This document shows positions 24,986 through 33,297 of a DNA stretch of 64,000 nucleotides, piece after piece. Under the pieces are notes generated by a model. That model did no database searches. It was not told where the DNA came from and saw only the letters and a program-made list of their open reading frames with translations. Where the stretch lies: positions 144,312 through 208,311 of the forward strand of contig DATKQS010000009.1 in assembly GCA_035532555.1 (NCBI GenBank), read 5' to 3'. The DNA comes from Thermoplasmata archaeon (GTDB taxonomy: Archaea > Thermoplasmatota > Thermoplasmata > Lutacidiplasmatales > UBA184). Both the position numbers and the translations under genes were made by a program. Position 1 is the stretch's first letter. Every line of letters begins with the position of its first letter.

Positions 24986-25977
24986 TTCGACGCGTGGTGC
25001 TTCTCGTGCGTCGATGGGCTCCCCCCAGACGCCTTCGCTCCCGGCCCTTGGGAGAGCGCACCCGAGACGATCGGGGCCGTCTTCGTGCGACGCCGGACCT
25101 CGCTCTGCGACAGTTCGCGCAGGTGGACGATGATCGAGGGCCAGACCTTCCCATCGTCCCGCAGTTTGTTCTCGAAATTGTTCTCGTTGATGAACTTCGC
25201 GAACGCCGCTCGGCTCGTGTCGTCCCAGACCCCATGGGACCGACCGCTGTAATATCCGAGCACGCCGAGGTCGTGTTGGAGAGCCTTCGCGAGGTCCGCG
25301 TCGATCGTCTGGAGGGTTGCCGGGTCCTCCCGACTGAGCATCGTGAGATCGTAGAGCTTGAAGATCCGCTTGAGCTCCTCGATCGGCGACGGGTGATCGT
25401 CCACCCGGATATCGACCCAGCGATCGGATCCCGCGTCGTACCCGCCGCCTTTGCGAACGATGAGCATCGCCGCCGACTGCATTCCGCGGCGATCGCCCCC
25501 CTCCCGCTGCGCGGAGCTCAGGGTCGCGAGCAAGCGCTCCGGGAGGTCTCCCGGGGTCGATTCGAAGGTGCGCGCCATGGCGCGGACGACGCCCGGGCCG
25601 AAGAGGATGTTCCCCTGACAGGCAAACCCATCGCCGACCTCGTGGCCGGCCCAGTCCATGCACTTCGCTCCGGTGTAGGCCGCTGCTTCGCCCTTCGAGT
25701 CCACCACGCCAAGCTGGCGATGGTCCCTTCCCTCGTCGGCCGAAGTCAGCTTACGAACCACCTCCGAGGCCCGGAGCCCCGACTTCATGAGAGCCAGTCC
25801 TTCGGGGCCGTATCGCACGTTCGAGTAGGCTTGCGTCGCGACGGCGCCGACCTCGGCCTCCGCCCATGGAACGACCGAACCGACACTGATGAATCTCGAC
25901 TGGACCGCCACTCCCCAGAGCTGCCGATCCCGATCGTAGGCGACGATCGAGAAGGTGCCGAACCGCGCGGGTGCCAT
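24982..25977 (-). CDS. DUF1028 (Ntn-hydrolase-like) protein with C-terminal PG-binding-like domain
   Basis: A 331-residue protein. Residues about 5-205 are a DUF1028 domain: FSIVAYDRDRQLWGVAVQS, then VPWAEAEVGAVATQAYSN and YTGAKCMDWAG, a set proposed to have an Ntn-hydrolase fold. Residues about 210-290 (including DHPSPIEELKRIFKLYD and LQHDLGVLGYYSG) match the putative peptidoglycan-binding module that often follows DUF1028. The substrate is unknown. The tail is Lys/Ser/Gly-rich. It is coupled by a 4-nt overlap to pcc1, and a weak TATA-like ttcaaaac at 26001-26008 may give it a separate promoter. Confidence 0.85.
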   Translation of the reverse strand: MAPARFGTFSIVAYDRDRQLWGVAVQSRFISVGSVVPWAEAEVGAVATQAYSNVRYGPEGLALMKSGLRASEVVRKLTSADEGRDHRQLGVVDSKGEAAAYTGAKCMDWAGHEVGDGFACQGNILFGPGVVRAMARTFESTPGDLPERLLATLSSAQREGGDRRGMQSAAMLIVRKGGGYDAGSDRWVDIRVDDHPSPIEELKRIFKLYDLTMLSREDPATLQTIDADLAKALQHDLGVLGYYSGRSHGVWDDTSRAAFAKFINENNFENKLRDDGKVWPSIIVHLRELSQSEVRRRTKTAPIVSGALSQGPGAKASGGSPSTHEKHHASK

Positions 25978-26008
25978 CGTCGACTCCGAGAGCCGGCCGG
26001 TTCAAAAC

Positions 26009-26374
26009 CTAGCGGTCCGCTTCGGAAGCCGGGAACTCCGTGACGGCCCGTTCACCCAGGTCGCCGATCAGATTGTCGACGAGGCGCGAAGCCTGCGGCC
26101 GGTCTCCGTCTCGATAGACGCGATCGGCGCTGCGAAGGCGTTCGACGTACGGGGCGACATCGATCCCCCGCGCTCGAAGGACGGCGATGAGGCGAGAAAC
26201 GAGATGCAGTCGCTGCGCGGTGCGATCCTCGTCCTCGGATGGCACTCCCTCGTCCACCGGCCCGCGGGTGACGTACTCGACGAGGCCCCGCGGCCACTGC
26301 GAGACCTCTCCCTCGCCTCGCCGGACCGGTCGGCGACCGGTATCGAGAGAGGACCCGTCCTCGTCCGCGGCCAT
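26009..26374 (-). CDS. Hypothetical protein, 121 residues
   Basis: A soluble, charged protein with no membrane segment and no recognised family. Residues about 40-115 look helical (RLHLVSRLIAVLRARGIDVAPYVERLRSADRVY). It follows the 212-residue gene by 15 nt and precedes DUF1028 by 31 nt, so it is likely part of the ferredoxin/geranylgeranyl reductase transcript. Coding status is supported by position and composition only. Confidence 0.55.
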   Translation of the reverse strand: MAADEDGSSLDTGRRPVRRGEGEVSQWPRGLVEYVTRGPVDEGVPSEDEDRTAQRLHLVSRLIAVLRARGIDVAPYVERLRSADRVYRDGDRPQASRLVDNLIGDLGERAVTEFPASEADR

Positions 26375-26389
26375 GTTCCGGGGCGGGGT

Positions 26390-27028
26390 CTACGCCTCTT
26401 TAGGGGGCGTCGGCGCGGCGACGGGGGGTGAGCCCCGTGTGCCCGGGGGTTTCGGCATCGGGACGCGCGCGCGAATCGCCTCCCAGATCGGATCGATCGA
26501 TTCGTAGAAGGCCGGGTCGACGCCCGGACCGGCGAGCGCAGCCGCGGCTCGCTCGATCGGGGCGGCGAGATCCGCCGTCTCCAGGCTCTTCGCCCGGGCG
26601 AACTCGATGGACGAGCGCGCGAGGGCGAGCTGGAGCTCTGCCGTCTTCCGATCGTGCATGGCCTCCCGGTCGGCGGGCGTCATCTGGAGTTCGGGGTTCC
26701 ATTGGGGAGGTTGCGGGAACGGGATCGCGACGCGCAGCGAGCGGAACGGCTCCGAGATCGTGGGCCACCGGGGTTCGTGCAGGCGCACGGCCAGGGCGTC
26801 CAATTGGCTTGTGGCCTCCCGCCAATCGCCCGCGGTGTAGGCGGCTTCCGCGCGCTCGAGCGGGGAGACGAGGTCGGAGCTCGGTGCCCCGCGCCAGATG
26901 TCCAGCGATAGGGTCACGCGCGAAGGAGCGAGTCGGCGCAGGACCTTCTTCTCCGGCGGTACCGCTACGGCGGGGACCGGGGGCGGAGGGGGCGTGTTCC
27001 CTGGAGGACGGTTGGGGGCGCCGGGCAT
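26390..27028 (-). CDS. Hypothetical protein with Pro-rich termini, 212 residues
   Basis: A soluble protein with a Pro/Val-rich N-terminus (about 1-28), a helical core (about 45-190) with an SPLERAEAAYTAGDWREATSQLD stretch that resembles a tetratricopeptide-like helix pair, and a Pro-rich C-terminus. No specific family recognised. It lies 22 nt downstream of the geranylgeranyl reductase gene on the same strand, suggesting co-transcription. Confidence 0.6.
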   Translation of the reverse strand: MPGAPNRPPGNTPPPPPVPAVAVPPEKKVLRRLAPSRVTLSLDIWRGAPSSDLVSPLERAEAAYTAGDWREATSQLDALAVRLHEPRWPTISEPFRSLRVAIPFPQPPQWNPELQMTPADREAMHDRKTAELQLALARSSIEFARAKSLETADLAAPIERAAAALAGPGVDPAFYESIDPIWEAIRARVPMPKPPGTRGSPPVAAPTPPKEA

Positions 27029-27050
27029 GGAAGCGATCGTCGCGCGTTCC

Positions 27051-28241
27051 TTACAGGAACTCTGCGAACTCCTGGGTGATCTCGGGATGCTTGTCGCGCA
27101 CGGCCTTGAGGATGTTGTGGACGCTGAGCTTCTGCAAGTGGACGGTGGACAGCGCGTCGACGAGCTTGTTGAAGATTTCGTCGGAGAGCGTGCAGAGCTT
27201 CTCCTTGGCGAGCCAGTTGCGGTAGAGCTTCTCCTCGAGGCGGGCGCGCCAGCCTCGGTCGTACTTATCGAGAAACGCTTTGGAGAAGTCGCCGGCGTGG
27301 ACCGACTCGGCGGCGACGGTTCCGCAGATCTTGCCCGCGATGCATCCGTTCGCGATGCCTCCGCCGGTGAGCGGGTCGATCATCCGAGCGGCGTCCCCGA
27401 CGATCATGATCCCGTCAGCAGCGCTCTGCTTCACGGGCGGGGAGATCGAGACGCCTCCACCGACCATGTCGATCTTCTTTCCCTTCGCGTAGGCCGGGTG
27501 CTTCGCGATCCAGTCGTCGAGGTACTTGCGGGCCTCGGCCATCCCCGTGATCTTGCTGAGCTGCACGCCGATCCCGACGTTCGCGAGTCCCTCGTCCTTG
27601 GGGAAGATCCAGACGTAGCCCCCCGGGGCGACCTTCCCGAGGTAGAAGTCGCAGTAGCGGGTGTCGCAGTCGACGTTGGTCATCCGGTACTGGAGGCAGG
27701 AGTCCATGTCCCGGGTGGAAATGTTGGTCGATAGGCCCGCCCAGCGGCCCACTTGACTCTCGAAACCATCGGCGGCGATCGTCACCTTCGCGCGGATCTC
27801 GAACGGCTCCCCAAACTGCTTGATCCGCGCACCTACGACCCGTCCGCCGTCCTTCAGGACCCCGACGGCGGCCGTCTTGAGGAGGAACTCCGCTCCGGCG
27901 TTCGCGGCGTCGATGGCGAGCGCTTTATCGAACCCGTCCCGCTCGACGACGTAGCCGACCTCGTTACCGGCGTTCTTCTCGTTGATCTCGAACACCGTCT
28001 CGTTGGGAGCGAAGATCCGGGCGCCTTCGACCTCGAGGTTGATCCACTTCCCGGGCTTGATGCCGACCTCGGGAAGCCAGTCCTTGCTCATCCCCTCGCC
28101 GCAGCGCACGGGACTGCCGATTTCCTGACGCTTCTCAATCACGAGCACACGGGCGCCCTGCTTGGCCGCCCACTTGGCCGTCATCGAGCCGGCGGGCCCG
28201 GCACCGATCACGAGGACATCGGTCTTCAGATCCTGGACCAT
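27051..28241 (-). CDS. Geranylgeranyl reductase (archaeal lipid saturation)
   Basis: A 396-residue FAD-dependent reductase that saturates the geranylgeranyl chains of digeranylgeranylglycerol phospholipids to give phytanyl membrane lipids. It has an N-terminal FAD fold with VIGAGPAGS near 11-19 and an ERDGFDKALA helix. The PGGYVWIFP substrate-pocket motif and the GDAARMIDPLTGGGI FAD motif follow. The CGEG near 47-50 contains the Cys seen in family members. It is 25 nt downstream of a 2[4Fe-4S] ferredoxin gene, the probable electron donor. Two hypothetical genes follow closely. Confidence 0.93.
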   Translation of the reverse strand: MVQDLKTDVLVIGAGPAGSMTAKWAAKQGARVLVIEKRQEIGSPVRCGEGMSKDWLPEVGIKPGKWINLEVEGARIFAPNETVFEINEKNAGNEVGYVVERDGFDKALAIDAANAGAEFLLKTAAVGVLKDGGRVVGARIKQFGEPFEIRAKVTIAADGFESQVGRWAGLSTNISTRDMDSCLQYRMTNVDCDTRYCDFYLGKVAPGGYVWIFPKDEGLANVGIGVQLSKITGMAEARKYLDDWIAKHPAYAKGKKIDMVGGGVSISPPVKQSAADGIMIVGDAARMIDPLTGGGIANGCIAGKICGTVAAESVHAGDFSKAFLDKYDRGWRARLEEKLYRNWLAKEKLCTLSDEIFNKLVDALSTVHLQKLSVHNILKAVRDKHPEITQEFAEFL

Positions 28242-28266
28242 GATCTTGCTCCCGAGAATCCACGCC

Positions 28267-28458
28267 TCAGTCGATCTCGATCGCTCCGACGGGGCACGCC
28301 TTCACGCAAATCTCGCAGCGAGTGCAGATCTTCTCATCGAACGTGATGCGGGTCTCATCGAGGTAAATGCAGTTGAGCGGGCAGACCCCGACGCAGGCGC
28401 CGCAGTAGATGCATAGCTGCCCGCTTGACTCGATATGGAGCGTCTTCTTGCTCGGCAC
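28267..28458 (-). CDS. 2[4Fe-4S] ferredoxin
   Basis: A 63-residue iron-sulfur protein with two complete CxxCxxCxxxC clusters: C16/C19/C22/C26 and C45/C48/C51/C55, each followed by Pro. It is expected to carry low-potential electrons, most simply to the geranylgeranyl reductase encoded 25 nt downstream. The ATG is at 28456-28458, with a TATA box at 28491-28498 centred 36 nt upstream, so this gene leads the transcript running down to about 24761 or 26009. Confidence 0.93.
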   Translation of the reverse strand: MPSKKTLHIESSGQLCIYCGACVGVCPLNCIYLDETRITFDEKICTRCEICVKACPVGAIEID

Positions 28459-28490
28459 GTCGCTCTCGAAAAATCGAATCGACCCCCTCT

Positions 28491-28498
28491 ATTAAAGG
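28491..28498 (-). promoter_or_regulatory. TATA box of the ferredoxin/geranylgeranyl reductase operon
   Basis: attaaagg on the plus strand reads cctttaat on the minus strand, centred 36 nt before the ferredoxin start. Confidence 0.55.
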
Positions 28499-28613
28499 CT
28501 CCGTCGGACCCCTCGGTGCGCGCGAGCGCCGGCCGGCGGGTTGAAACCAGTTCCCGAGCCCGGCTCCCGAGTGCAGGGCGGTTCGTGCCGCCTTCATGGG
28601 TGCGTTGCGCACG

Positions 28614-28620
28614 CTATAAC
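28614..28620 (+). promoter_or_regulatory. TATA box of the first GT-C-like membrane protein
   Basis: ctataac is centred about 28 nt before the ATG at 28645 and supports that start over codons further upstream. Confidence 0.5.
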
Positions 28621-28644
28621 TGCTCCCCGTTCCGTCGGGAGGCG

Positions 28645-29676
28645 ATGCGCGAGTGGGAGCGCTACCTGCCCGAAATCACCGTGACGGTGACGATCGGGCT
28701 CGCAACGGTCGCCTCGCTTGCGGTGTACGCATCCTACGGGATCCTCACCTGGGCGTTCTCGGTCATCTGGGGCCTCTCGGTCCTGAGCTCGGTCAGCCTG
28801 TTCTTCGCGGTCCGTCGCTCGGGCGAGGATTGGCACAAGGAGCTGCGGAACCTCTTCCTCATCGGGCTCGTCGTCGGGATCGTCAGCGTCTTCACCGGCC
28901 TCGGCAACAACGGCACCGACGAACCCTATGGGATGATCGGGTACCTCTCCGAGATCCTCCACGGGCAGGACCCGTTCTGGACCCACTTGGTCCTGAACTA
29001 CACGGTCCATGTCCTCAACGTCTGGTCGTCGCCCGTCAACTCCTCGAGCTACTACTCCTACCTCCCGCTCCTCATCTTCATCCAGATCCCCGGGGCGGGG
29101 GTCATCGGATACGAGTTGATGTGCCTCGGCTTCTGGGCCGGGCTCGTCTACCTCGTCCGCAACGACGAGTTCGCCGCGCTCTCGCTCGCCTCTCCCGTCG
29201 TCGCGTTGACCGCGGCCAATGGGTTCACGGATCTTCCCGTGATCTTCCTGATGACCCTGTCGTTACGTGGGTGGACCGGTCCCAAGGCGAAGCTCGTCGA
29301 GTACGCCACCTACGGGATGAAACAGTTCGCGAATGTGTTCTGGGTCGTCTACTACATCCTCAAGCGGGACATCATCCAGTGCGTCCTCGTCGTCGTCATC
29401 ACGCTCGCCTTCGCGATCCCGTTCCTCCTGTGGCACCCGCTCGGTATCTGGTGCCAGGCGCTCGCGTTCAGCATCGGGTCGTCGTGCACGGGCCAGCCGA
29501 ACTCCGCCCGTCAGCTCTCCGACCTCTACTCGCACTGGAACTACTATCTATGGATACTCTGGGTCTACGTGCTCTTCCGCGGTTACATCCACCAAACGGG
29601 GAGACGTGTGATGGCGCGCATGCGGGGTTCGCGCGCCTCTTCGGAGGCCGCTCTCGCGCCGGTCGAGGCACCGTGA
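28645..29676 (+). CDS. Polytopic membrane protein, GT-C glycosyltransferase-like (paralogue 1)
   Basis: A 343-residue protein with about nine hydrophobic helices. After the third helix comes an extracellular-type loop with NNGTDEPYGM followed by an HGQDPFW segment. This resembles the acidic loop motif of GT-C enzymes that take sugars from polyprenyl-phosphate donors. The protein after 29676 shares this layout (TDEPYAM, QGQNPY, SYLPLLIF/VYLPLLIF, KQFAN, FLLW/FLIW), so the two are tandem paralogues. The ATG at 28645 has both a GGGAGG-type SD and a TATA box about 28 nt upstream. The neighbourhood (DPM1-like transferase, epimerase, GtrA) supports a surface-glycan role, but enzyme activity is inferred. 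Confidence 0.75.
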   Translation: MREWERYLPEITVTVTIGLATVASLAVYASYGILTWAFSVIWGLSVLSSVSLFFAVRRSGEDWHKELRNLFLIGLVVGIVSVFTGLGNNGTDEPYGMIGYLSEILHGQDPFWTHLVLNYTVHVLNVWSSPVNSSSYYSYLPLLIFIQIPGAGVIGYELMCLGFWAGLVYLVRNDEFAALSLASPVVALTAANGFTDLPVIFLMTLSLRGWTGPKAKLVEYATYGMKQFANVFWVVYYILKRDIIQCVLVVVITLAFAIPFLLWHPLGIWCQALAFSIGSSCTGQPNSARQLSDLYSHWNYYLWILWVYVLFRGYIHQTGRRVMARMRGSRASSEAALAPVEAP

Positions 29677-29758
29677 GGCGACGGGCAAGATCCACCGGGC
29701 GAACCCGCCGCGCAAGAACCACGTGCCCCTTGGGGCAGGAAGGGGGTCGCGGAGCGTG

Positions 29759-30973
29759 ATGGCGGAGCCGGATGCGATCGACTCGCCCGAGGCGAGGCGC
29801 CGACGCCGCCTCCAGTACGCGGGGCTATGGACGCTCGGGCTCGCGATCCCGGCGGTCGTGCTCGGACTCGGGGGCGTCTATAACCCCGGCCAGCAGGTCT
29901 CGGATTCGACACCCACCATCCTGGGACTCTGGGCGCTCGTCTACCCCCTCTTCGTCTACCGAATGCACCTGATCCGGCTGTCGTCGTTCGCCATGATCCT
30001 GGTGTTCGCGAGCGTCACGGTCGCGTTCGTCTCGATCGTGACGGGCTGGGGCAACGGCATGACGGACGAACCGTACGCGATGCCGGCGTTCATTCACCCG
30101 CTCCTCCAGGGCCAGAACCCGTACACGACCCCGATCTACGTGACGTACAACCAGTACGGCACCATCTTCTATCTCGGGCCGACGAAATACGTCTACCTGC
30201 CGCTCCTGATCTTCCTACAGCCGTTCATCGGCGCCGGTACCGTTTACGCCGGCACGGTCTACAAGATCTACGTGGTCCTCGCTTGGGCCGCGACGCTCTA
30301 CCTCGTCCGGAAGAACGCGTTCGCCGTGGTGGCGATTGGCCAGCCGTACATGGCCCTGCTCGCGGCCAGCGGCTTCAACGACTTCGTCGTCCTCCTGCTG
30401 CTCACCCTCGCGTTCGTCGGAGTCAACGGACGGCGTCAGAAGTGGGCCGAGATCCTCGCCCTCGGTTGTAAGCAATTCGCGAACGCGTTCATCGTCGTCT
30501 ACTGGGCGATCAAGCGCGATTGGACCAACCTGACGATCGCCCTCGCCGTGAGCATCGCCTGGGTCCTGCCGTTCCTGATATGGGACCCGTCCGCCTTCAT
30601 CTGCGATGCCGTCCTCCTCTCTCCCTCCGGCTGCGGAGGTGCGAGCACCGGCGGGGTGCTCCTCCATCTGAACTATTGGGCCTGGCCCGTATGGATCCTC
30701 GGAGTGTTCTTCGCCCCACTTCGGTCGTACTACTACCGCATCCGAAACCGGATGAAACCGAGAGCCCGCGCTCCCGTACCAAGGCCATTGGAGCCGAACG
30801 CGATCCGTTCCGCGGAACCGGGGCCTCCCCGCTCGCGTCCGGGATCGGTCGGATCGGGGGCCCCCGGCTCGCCCGCGGAGACCTCGGTTATTTCGGGGTG
30901 GAACCGGGTCGTCGGCGGGCCGTCGCACCGGCCTGCCGATACCGGGCCAACTCCCGCAGAAAGCTCGGGATGA
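29759..30973 (+). CDS. Polytopic membrane protein, GT-C glycosyltransferase-like (paralogue 2)
   Basis: A 404-residue paralogue of the preceding protein with about nine helices and the loop motif GNGMTDEPYAM followed by QGQNPYTTP. Matching internal landmarks are KYVYLPLLIFLQ, GCKQFAN and VLPFLIWDP. It has a long hydrophilic Pro/Ser/Gly-rich C-terminal tail of about 75 residues, the end of which overlaps the convergent glycosyltransferase gene by 86 bp. The upstream gap is 82 bp without an obvious TATA box, so it may be co-transcribed with paralogue 1. An in-frame start at 29723 is possible, but ATG 29759 gives the more usual N-terminus. Confidence 0.75.
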   Translation: MAEPDAIDSPEARRRRRLQYAGLWTLGLAIPAVVLGLGGVYNPGQQVSDSTPTILGLWALVYPLFVYRMHLIRLSSFAMILVFASVTVAFVSIVTGWGNGMTDEPYAMPAFIHPLLQGQNPYTTPIYVTYNQYGTIFYLGPTKYVYLPLLIFLQPFIGAGTVYAGTVYKIYVVLAWAATLYLVRKNAFAVVAIGQPYMALLAASGFNDFVVLLLLTLAFVGVNGRRQKWAEILALGCKQFANAFIVVYWAIKRDWTNLTIALAVSIAWVLPFLIWDPSAFICDAVLLSPSGCGGASTGGVLLHLNYWAWPVWILGVFFAPLRSYYYRIRNRMKPRARAPVPRPLEPNAIRSAEPGPPRSRPGSVGSGAPGSPAETSVISGWNRVVGGPSHRPADTGPTPAESSG

Positions 30974-31661
30974 AACCGAACCCTCGGATCAGCTTGGACT
31001 CGCCGGCGAGCCGCATGCCCATCTCGTACGGGACCTCGCGGATCTCCGATCGCGGATGGATCGCGAGGACGTAGAGCAGGAGCTTGTAGCCGGGTGGTGC
31101 GGGCGGGAGCTCGGAGACCCAATTCCGACGCGCGAGGAAGAATCCGGACAACGGGTCGCGCAAGCGGCGCGCCCCGGGTAGCACGAGCCGAGAGAGCGAG
31201 CGTGCTCCGCCGCTGATCACCCCTCGACGTCGCTCCTCCCATTGGACCGTTCCCCCCGAGACGTACCGGGAAGCGACGACGAGATCCACCGACGGCTCCC
31301 AGGCCGCTACCAGTCGATCGATGGTCTCCGCCGGATGCTGTCCGTCCGCGTCCATCGTCACCACGAGCTCGGTCGAGGAGCGCTGGAATCCGGCGATCTG
31401 GGCCGAGACCGTTCCGGCCTTTTGCGCGCGCTGGACGAGCTGCACTCGAGGCGTCGTCCAGGTCCGCTCCGCCTCGCGGACGCGCTCGACGGTACCGTCG
31501 GTGCTCCCGTCGTCGACGAAGATGAGATCGGTGAGGCGTGCCGAGCGGAAGGTGCCGGACGCGGCCCGGACCCGCTCCAGGAATGGGCCGATCGTGCCGC
31601 CTTCCTGGTAGGTGGGGCAGACGACGGTCACGTCTCGGGTCGCCTGTGCCGGGGCGCTCAT
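30888..31661 (-). CDS. DPM1-like family 2 glycosyltransferase
   Basis: A 257-residue GT-A enzyme without transmembrane helices, similar to polyprenol-phosphate mannosyl- or glucosyltransferases. It has VVCPTYQEGGTI near residue 13, FVDDGSTDGT near 48 and MDADGQHP near 103 (metal/nucleotide site), and a DPLSGFFLARR acceptor-side motif. It probably makes the lipid-linked sugar used by the GT-C-like membrane proteins encoded on the opposite strand. The ATG overlaps the epimerase stop by 4 nt, so the two are co-translated. The C-terminal end overlaps the convergent membrane-protein gene. Confidence 0.88.
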   Translation of the reverse strand: MSAPAQATRDVTVVCPTYQEGGTIGPFLERVRAASGTFRSARLTDLIFVDDGSTDGTVERVREAERTWTTPRVQLVQRAQKAGTVSAQIAGFQRSSTELVVTMDADGQHPAETIDRLVAAWEPSVDLVVASRYVSGGTVQWEERRRGVISGGARSLSRLVLPGARRLRDPLSGFFLARRNWVSELPPAPPGYKLLLYVLAIHPRSEIREVPYEMGMRLAGESKLIRGFGFIPSFLRELARYRQAGATARRRPGSTPK

Positions 31662-32608
31662 GGCGCGCGACGGAAGGCTTCCATGACATCGTGCAGGGTC
31701 CGAGCGAGGTCGAACTCCGGCGCCCAGTTCGTGGCCTCTTTCAAGCGTCGAGCGTCCCCCACGATGTACGCTTCGTCGGTGGGGCGTAACCGAGCGCGGT
31801 CCAGCTTCCAGGTCGCCTTCTTCCGGGAGAGGCCGATGAGCTGCTGGAGGATCTGCCGTATGGAGTACTCGCGCCCGCTCGCCATATTGTAGACCTCGCC
31901 CGGTCGGCCGCGTTCGGTGATCGCGGCGATCGCCCGGACCATGTCCCGGACGTCCGTGAAGTCGCGGATCGGCCGCATGTTGCCGATCTGGACGACGGCC
32001 GGGCGTGCCCCGCGCTCGATGGCGACCAGCTGCCGGGCGATGTCGCTCGTGACCTCCCCGGTCTTACCGGGCCCGATCGTGTTGAAGATGCGTCCCCGGA
32101 TCGTCTTCACGCCGTAGTTGACAAAGTACTGGTAGGAGAGCAGGTCCTGCGCGACCTTGCTGACGCCGTAGGCGTGCAGGGGCAGGAGGGGAGCGGTCTC
32201 GGCCGTCGGCGTTGCCGGCCGATGCCCGTGGCCGTACTCCGCGCTCGAGCACGCGATGAAGACCCGGGGGTCGGTGCCGAGCCGGCGTGCAGATTCGAGG
32301 ACGTTCAGGGTGCCGCGGATGTTGACCTCGAGCGTCTTCCAGGGTTCTTTCCAGGAGATCGTGGGCAGACTGATCGCCGCCAGGTGGTAGATGTAGTCCG
32401 GTCGAGCGCGACGGAGCACGGTGTCGACGCGTCGCGCATCGGTGACGTCACAATTCCGCGCGTAGTGGGCCCCGGGCACGCGTTGCGCCACGGGGATCGG
32501 TCCGAGGCTCGCCGCCGTGGTCGAGATCCCTCGGCCCTCGAGGTGGGAGAGGAGGTAGCCGCCGATGAACCCCTCGGCACCGAAGATCACTGCGGACTTC
32601 TCTGCCAT
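31658..32608 (-). CDS. NAD-dependent sugar-nucleotide epimerase/dehydratase
   Basis: An extended short-chain dehydrogenase of 316 residues. The cofactor loop GAEGFIGG is at 10-17, HLAAIS near 75-80, catalytic S/Y/K are in CSSAEYGH and YGVSK (147-151), and a sugar-nucleotide region GRIFNTIGPGK follows. The late RPTDEAYIVGDARRLKEATNW pattern is most like GDP-mannose 4,6-dehydratase and the related GDP-4-keto-6-deoxymannose reductases. This suggests a deoxysugar made for surface glycans; UDP-hexose 4-epimerase is the alternative. It lies upstream of, and overlaps by 4 nt, the DPM1-like gene. Confidence 0.85.
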   Translation of the reverse strand: MAEKSAVIFGAEGFIGGYLLSHLEGRGISTTAASLGPIPVAQRVPGAHYARNCDVTDARRVDTVLRRARPDYIYHLAAISLPTISWKEPWKTLEVNIRGTLNVLESARRLGTDPRVFIACSSAEYGHGHRPATPTAETAPLLPLHAYGVSKVAQDLLSYQYFVNYGVKTIRGRIFNTIGPGKTGEVTSDIARQLVAIERGARPAVVQIGNMRPIRDFTDVRDMVRAIAAITERGRPGEVYNMASGREYSIRQILQQLIGLSRKKATWKLDRARLRPTDEAYIVGDARRLKEATNWAPEFDLARTLHDVMEAFRRAP

Positions 32609-32661
32609 CGTCGCCGACCCTCCCGGGGCTCCGTTCGGGTCCGGCCTGTGGGAGGGATCGT

Positions 32662-32671
32662 TCGGTATAAG
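32662..32671 (+). promoter_or_regulatory. TATA-like box between epimerase and gtrA
   Basis: cggtataagg is nearly symmetric, so it may drive gtrA (ATG 51 nt downstream of the box) or, read on the minus strand as ccttataccg, the epimerase gene (start 54 nt away). Neither spacing is leaderless. Confidence 0.4.
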
Positions 32672-32721
32672 GCCGAGCCGTGAGCGCCCTCACCGGGCCT
32701 CCTCGGCCCCCGGTGCGGCCC

Positions 32722-33297
32722 ATGGAGGCTAGGTTTCAAAGGCCCGCGGACCTCCGAGCCCGGGACGATCGGATGCCGGAACCTGGTGCGGCCTTCCCCC
32801 CGCGCGAAGACACCCCACTCGGTCGGTCGCGGTTCGTCGTGAAGTACGGCAAGTTCCTCGTCGTCGGGCTGACCGGATTCGTCGTCAACCTGGTCGTCTT
32901 CACTCTGGTGCTCGATGCGATCGCCCCGGGCCCATCGTCCGGGTTCTTCGAGAGCATCACGCACTTCCTGACCCAGACCTCATCCAATCCGGTCGACAGC
33001 CTGATCGCGAGCGCGGTCGCGTTCGCCGTCGCCACTCTATGGAACTTCACCCTGAACAATGCATGGACGTTCCGCACGCGCCTGCGCCGCCGGCACTCCC
33101 TCGGCTACCGGCTCGCGCTCTACTTCGGGGTCTCCTTGGGATCGCTCGTGATCAACGAGATCGTGCTCGTGCTCTCGAGCACGACGCTCCCGCCGCTCTA
33201 CGGCCAGGGCGTCGGGATCATCGCGGGAAGCCTTGTCGGGTTCCTGGGCAACGCCCGCATTACGTTCGCCGAGGCCGAAGCGGTCGAGCCGAACTAG
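32722..33297 (+). CDS. GtrA-family membrane protein
   Basis: A GtrA-like protein, 191 residues from the ATG at 32722 (205 from the GTG at 32680). Four transmembrane helices follow a hydrophilic N-terminus of about 45 residues: [21 protein letters not shown], a second with [25 protein letters not shown], and two more to the C-terminus. [11 protein letters not shown] is a family hallmark. GtrA proteins are thought to help move polyprenyl-linked sugars across the membrane, which fits the neighbouring DPM1-like and epimerase genes. A cggtataagg box at 32662-32671 would start transcription near 32693, after the GTG, hence the ATG choice. Confidence 0.85.
   Translation: MEARFQRPADLRARDDRMPEPGAAFPPREDTPLGRSRFVVKYGKFLVVGLTGFVVNLVVFTLVLDAIAPGPSSGFFESITHFLTQTSSNPVDSLIASAVAFAVATLWNFTLNNAWTFRTRLRRRHSLGYRLALYFGVSLGSLVINEIVLVLSSTTLPPLYGQGVGIIAGSLVGFLGNARITFAEAEAVEPN

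Noticed and set aside
24761..25663. 300-codon version of Pcc1
   Set aside because: All but the last 74 codons overlap DUF1028 in another frame with Arg-rich composition; Pcc1 family length is about 75-85 residues.
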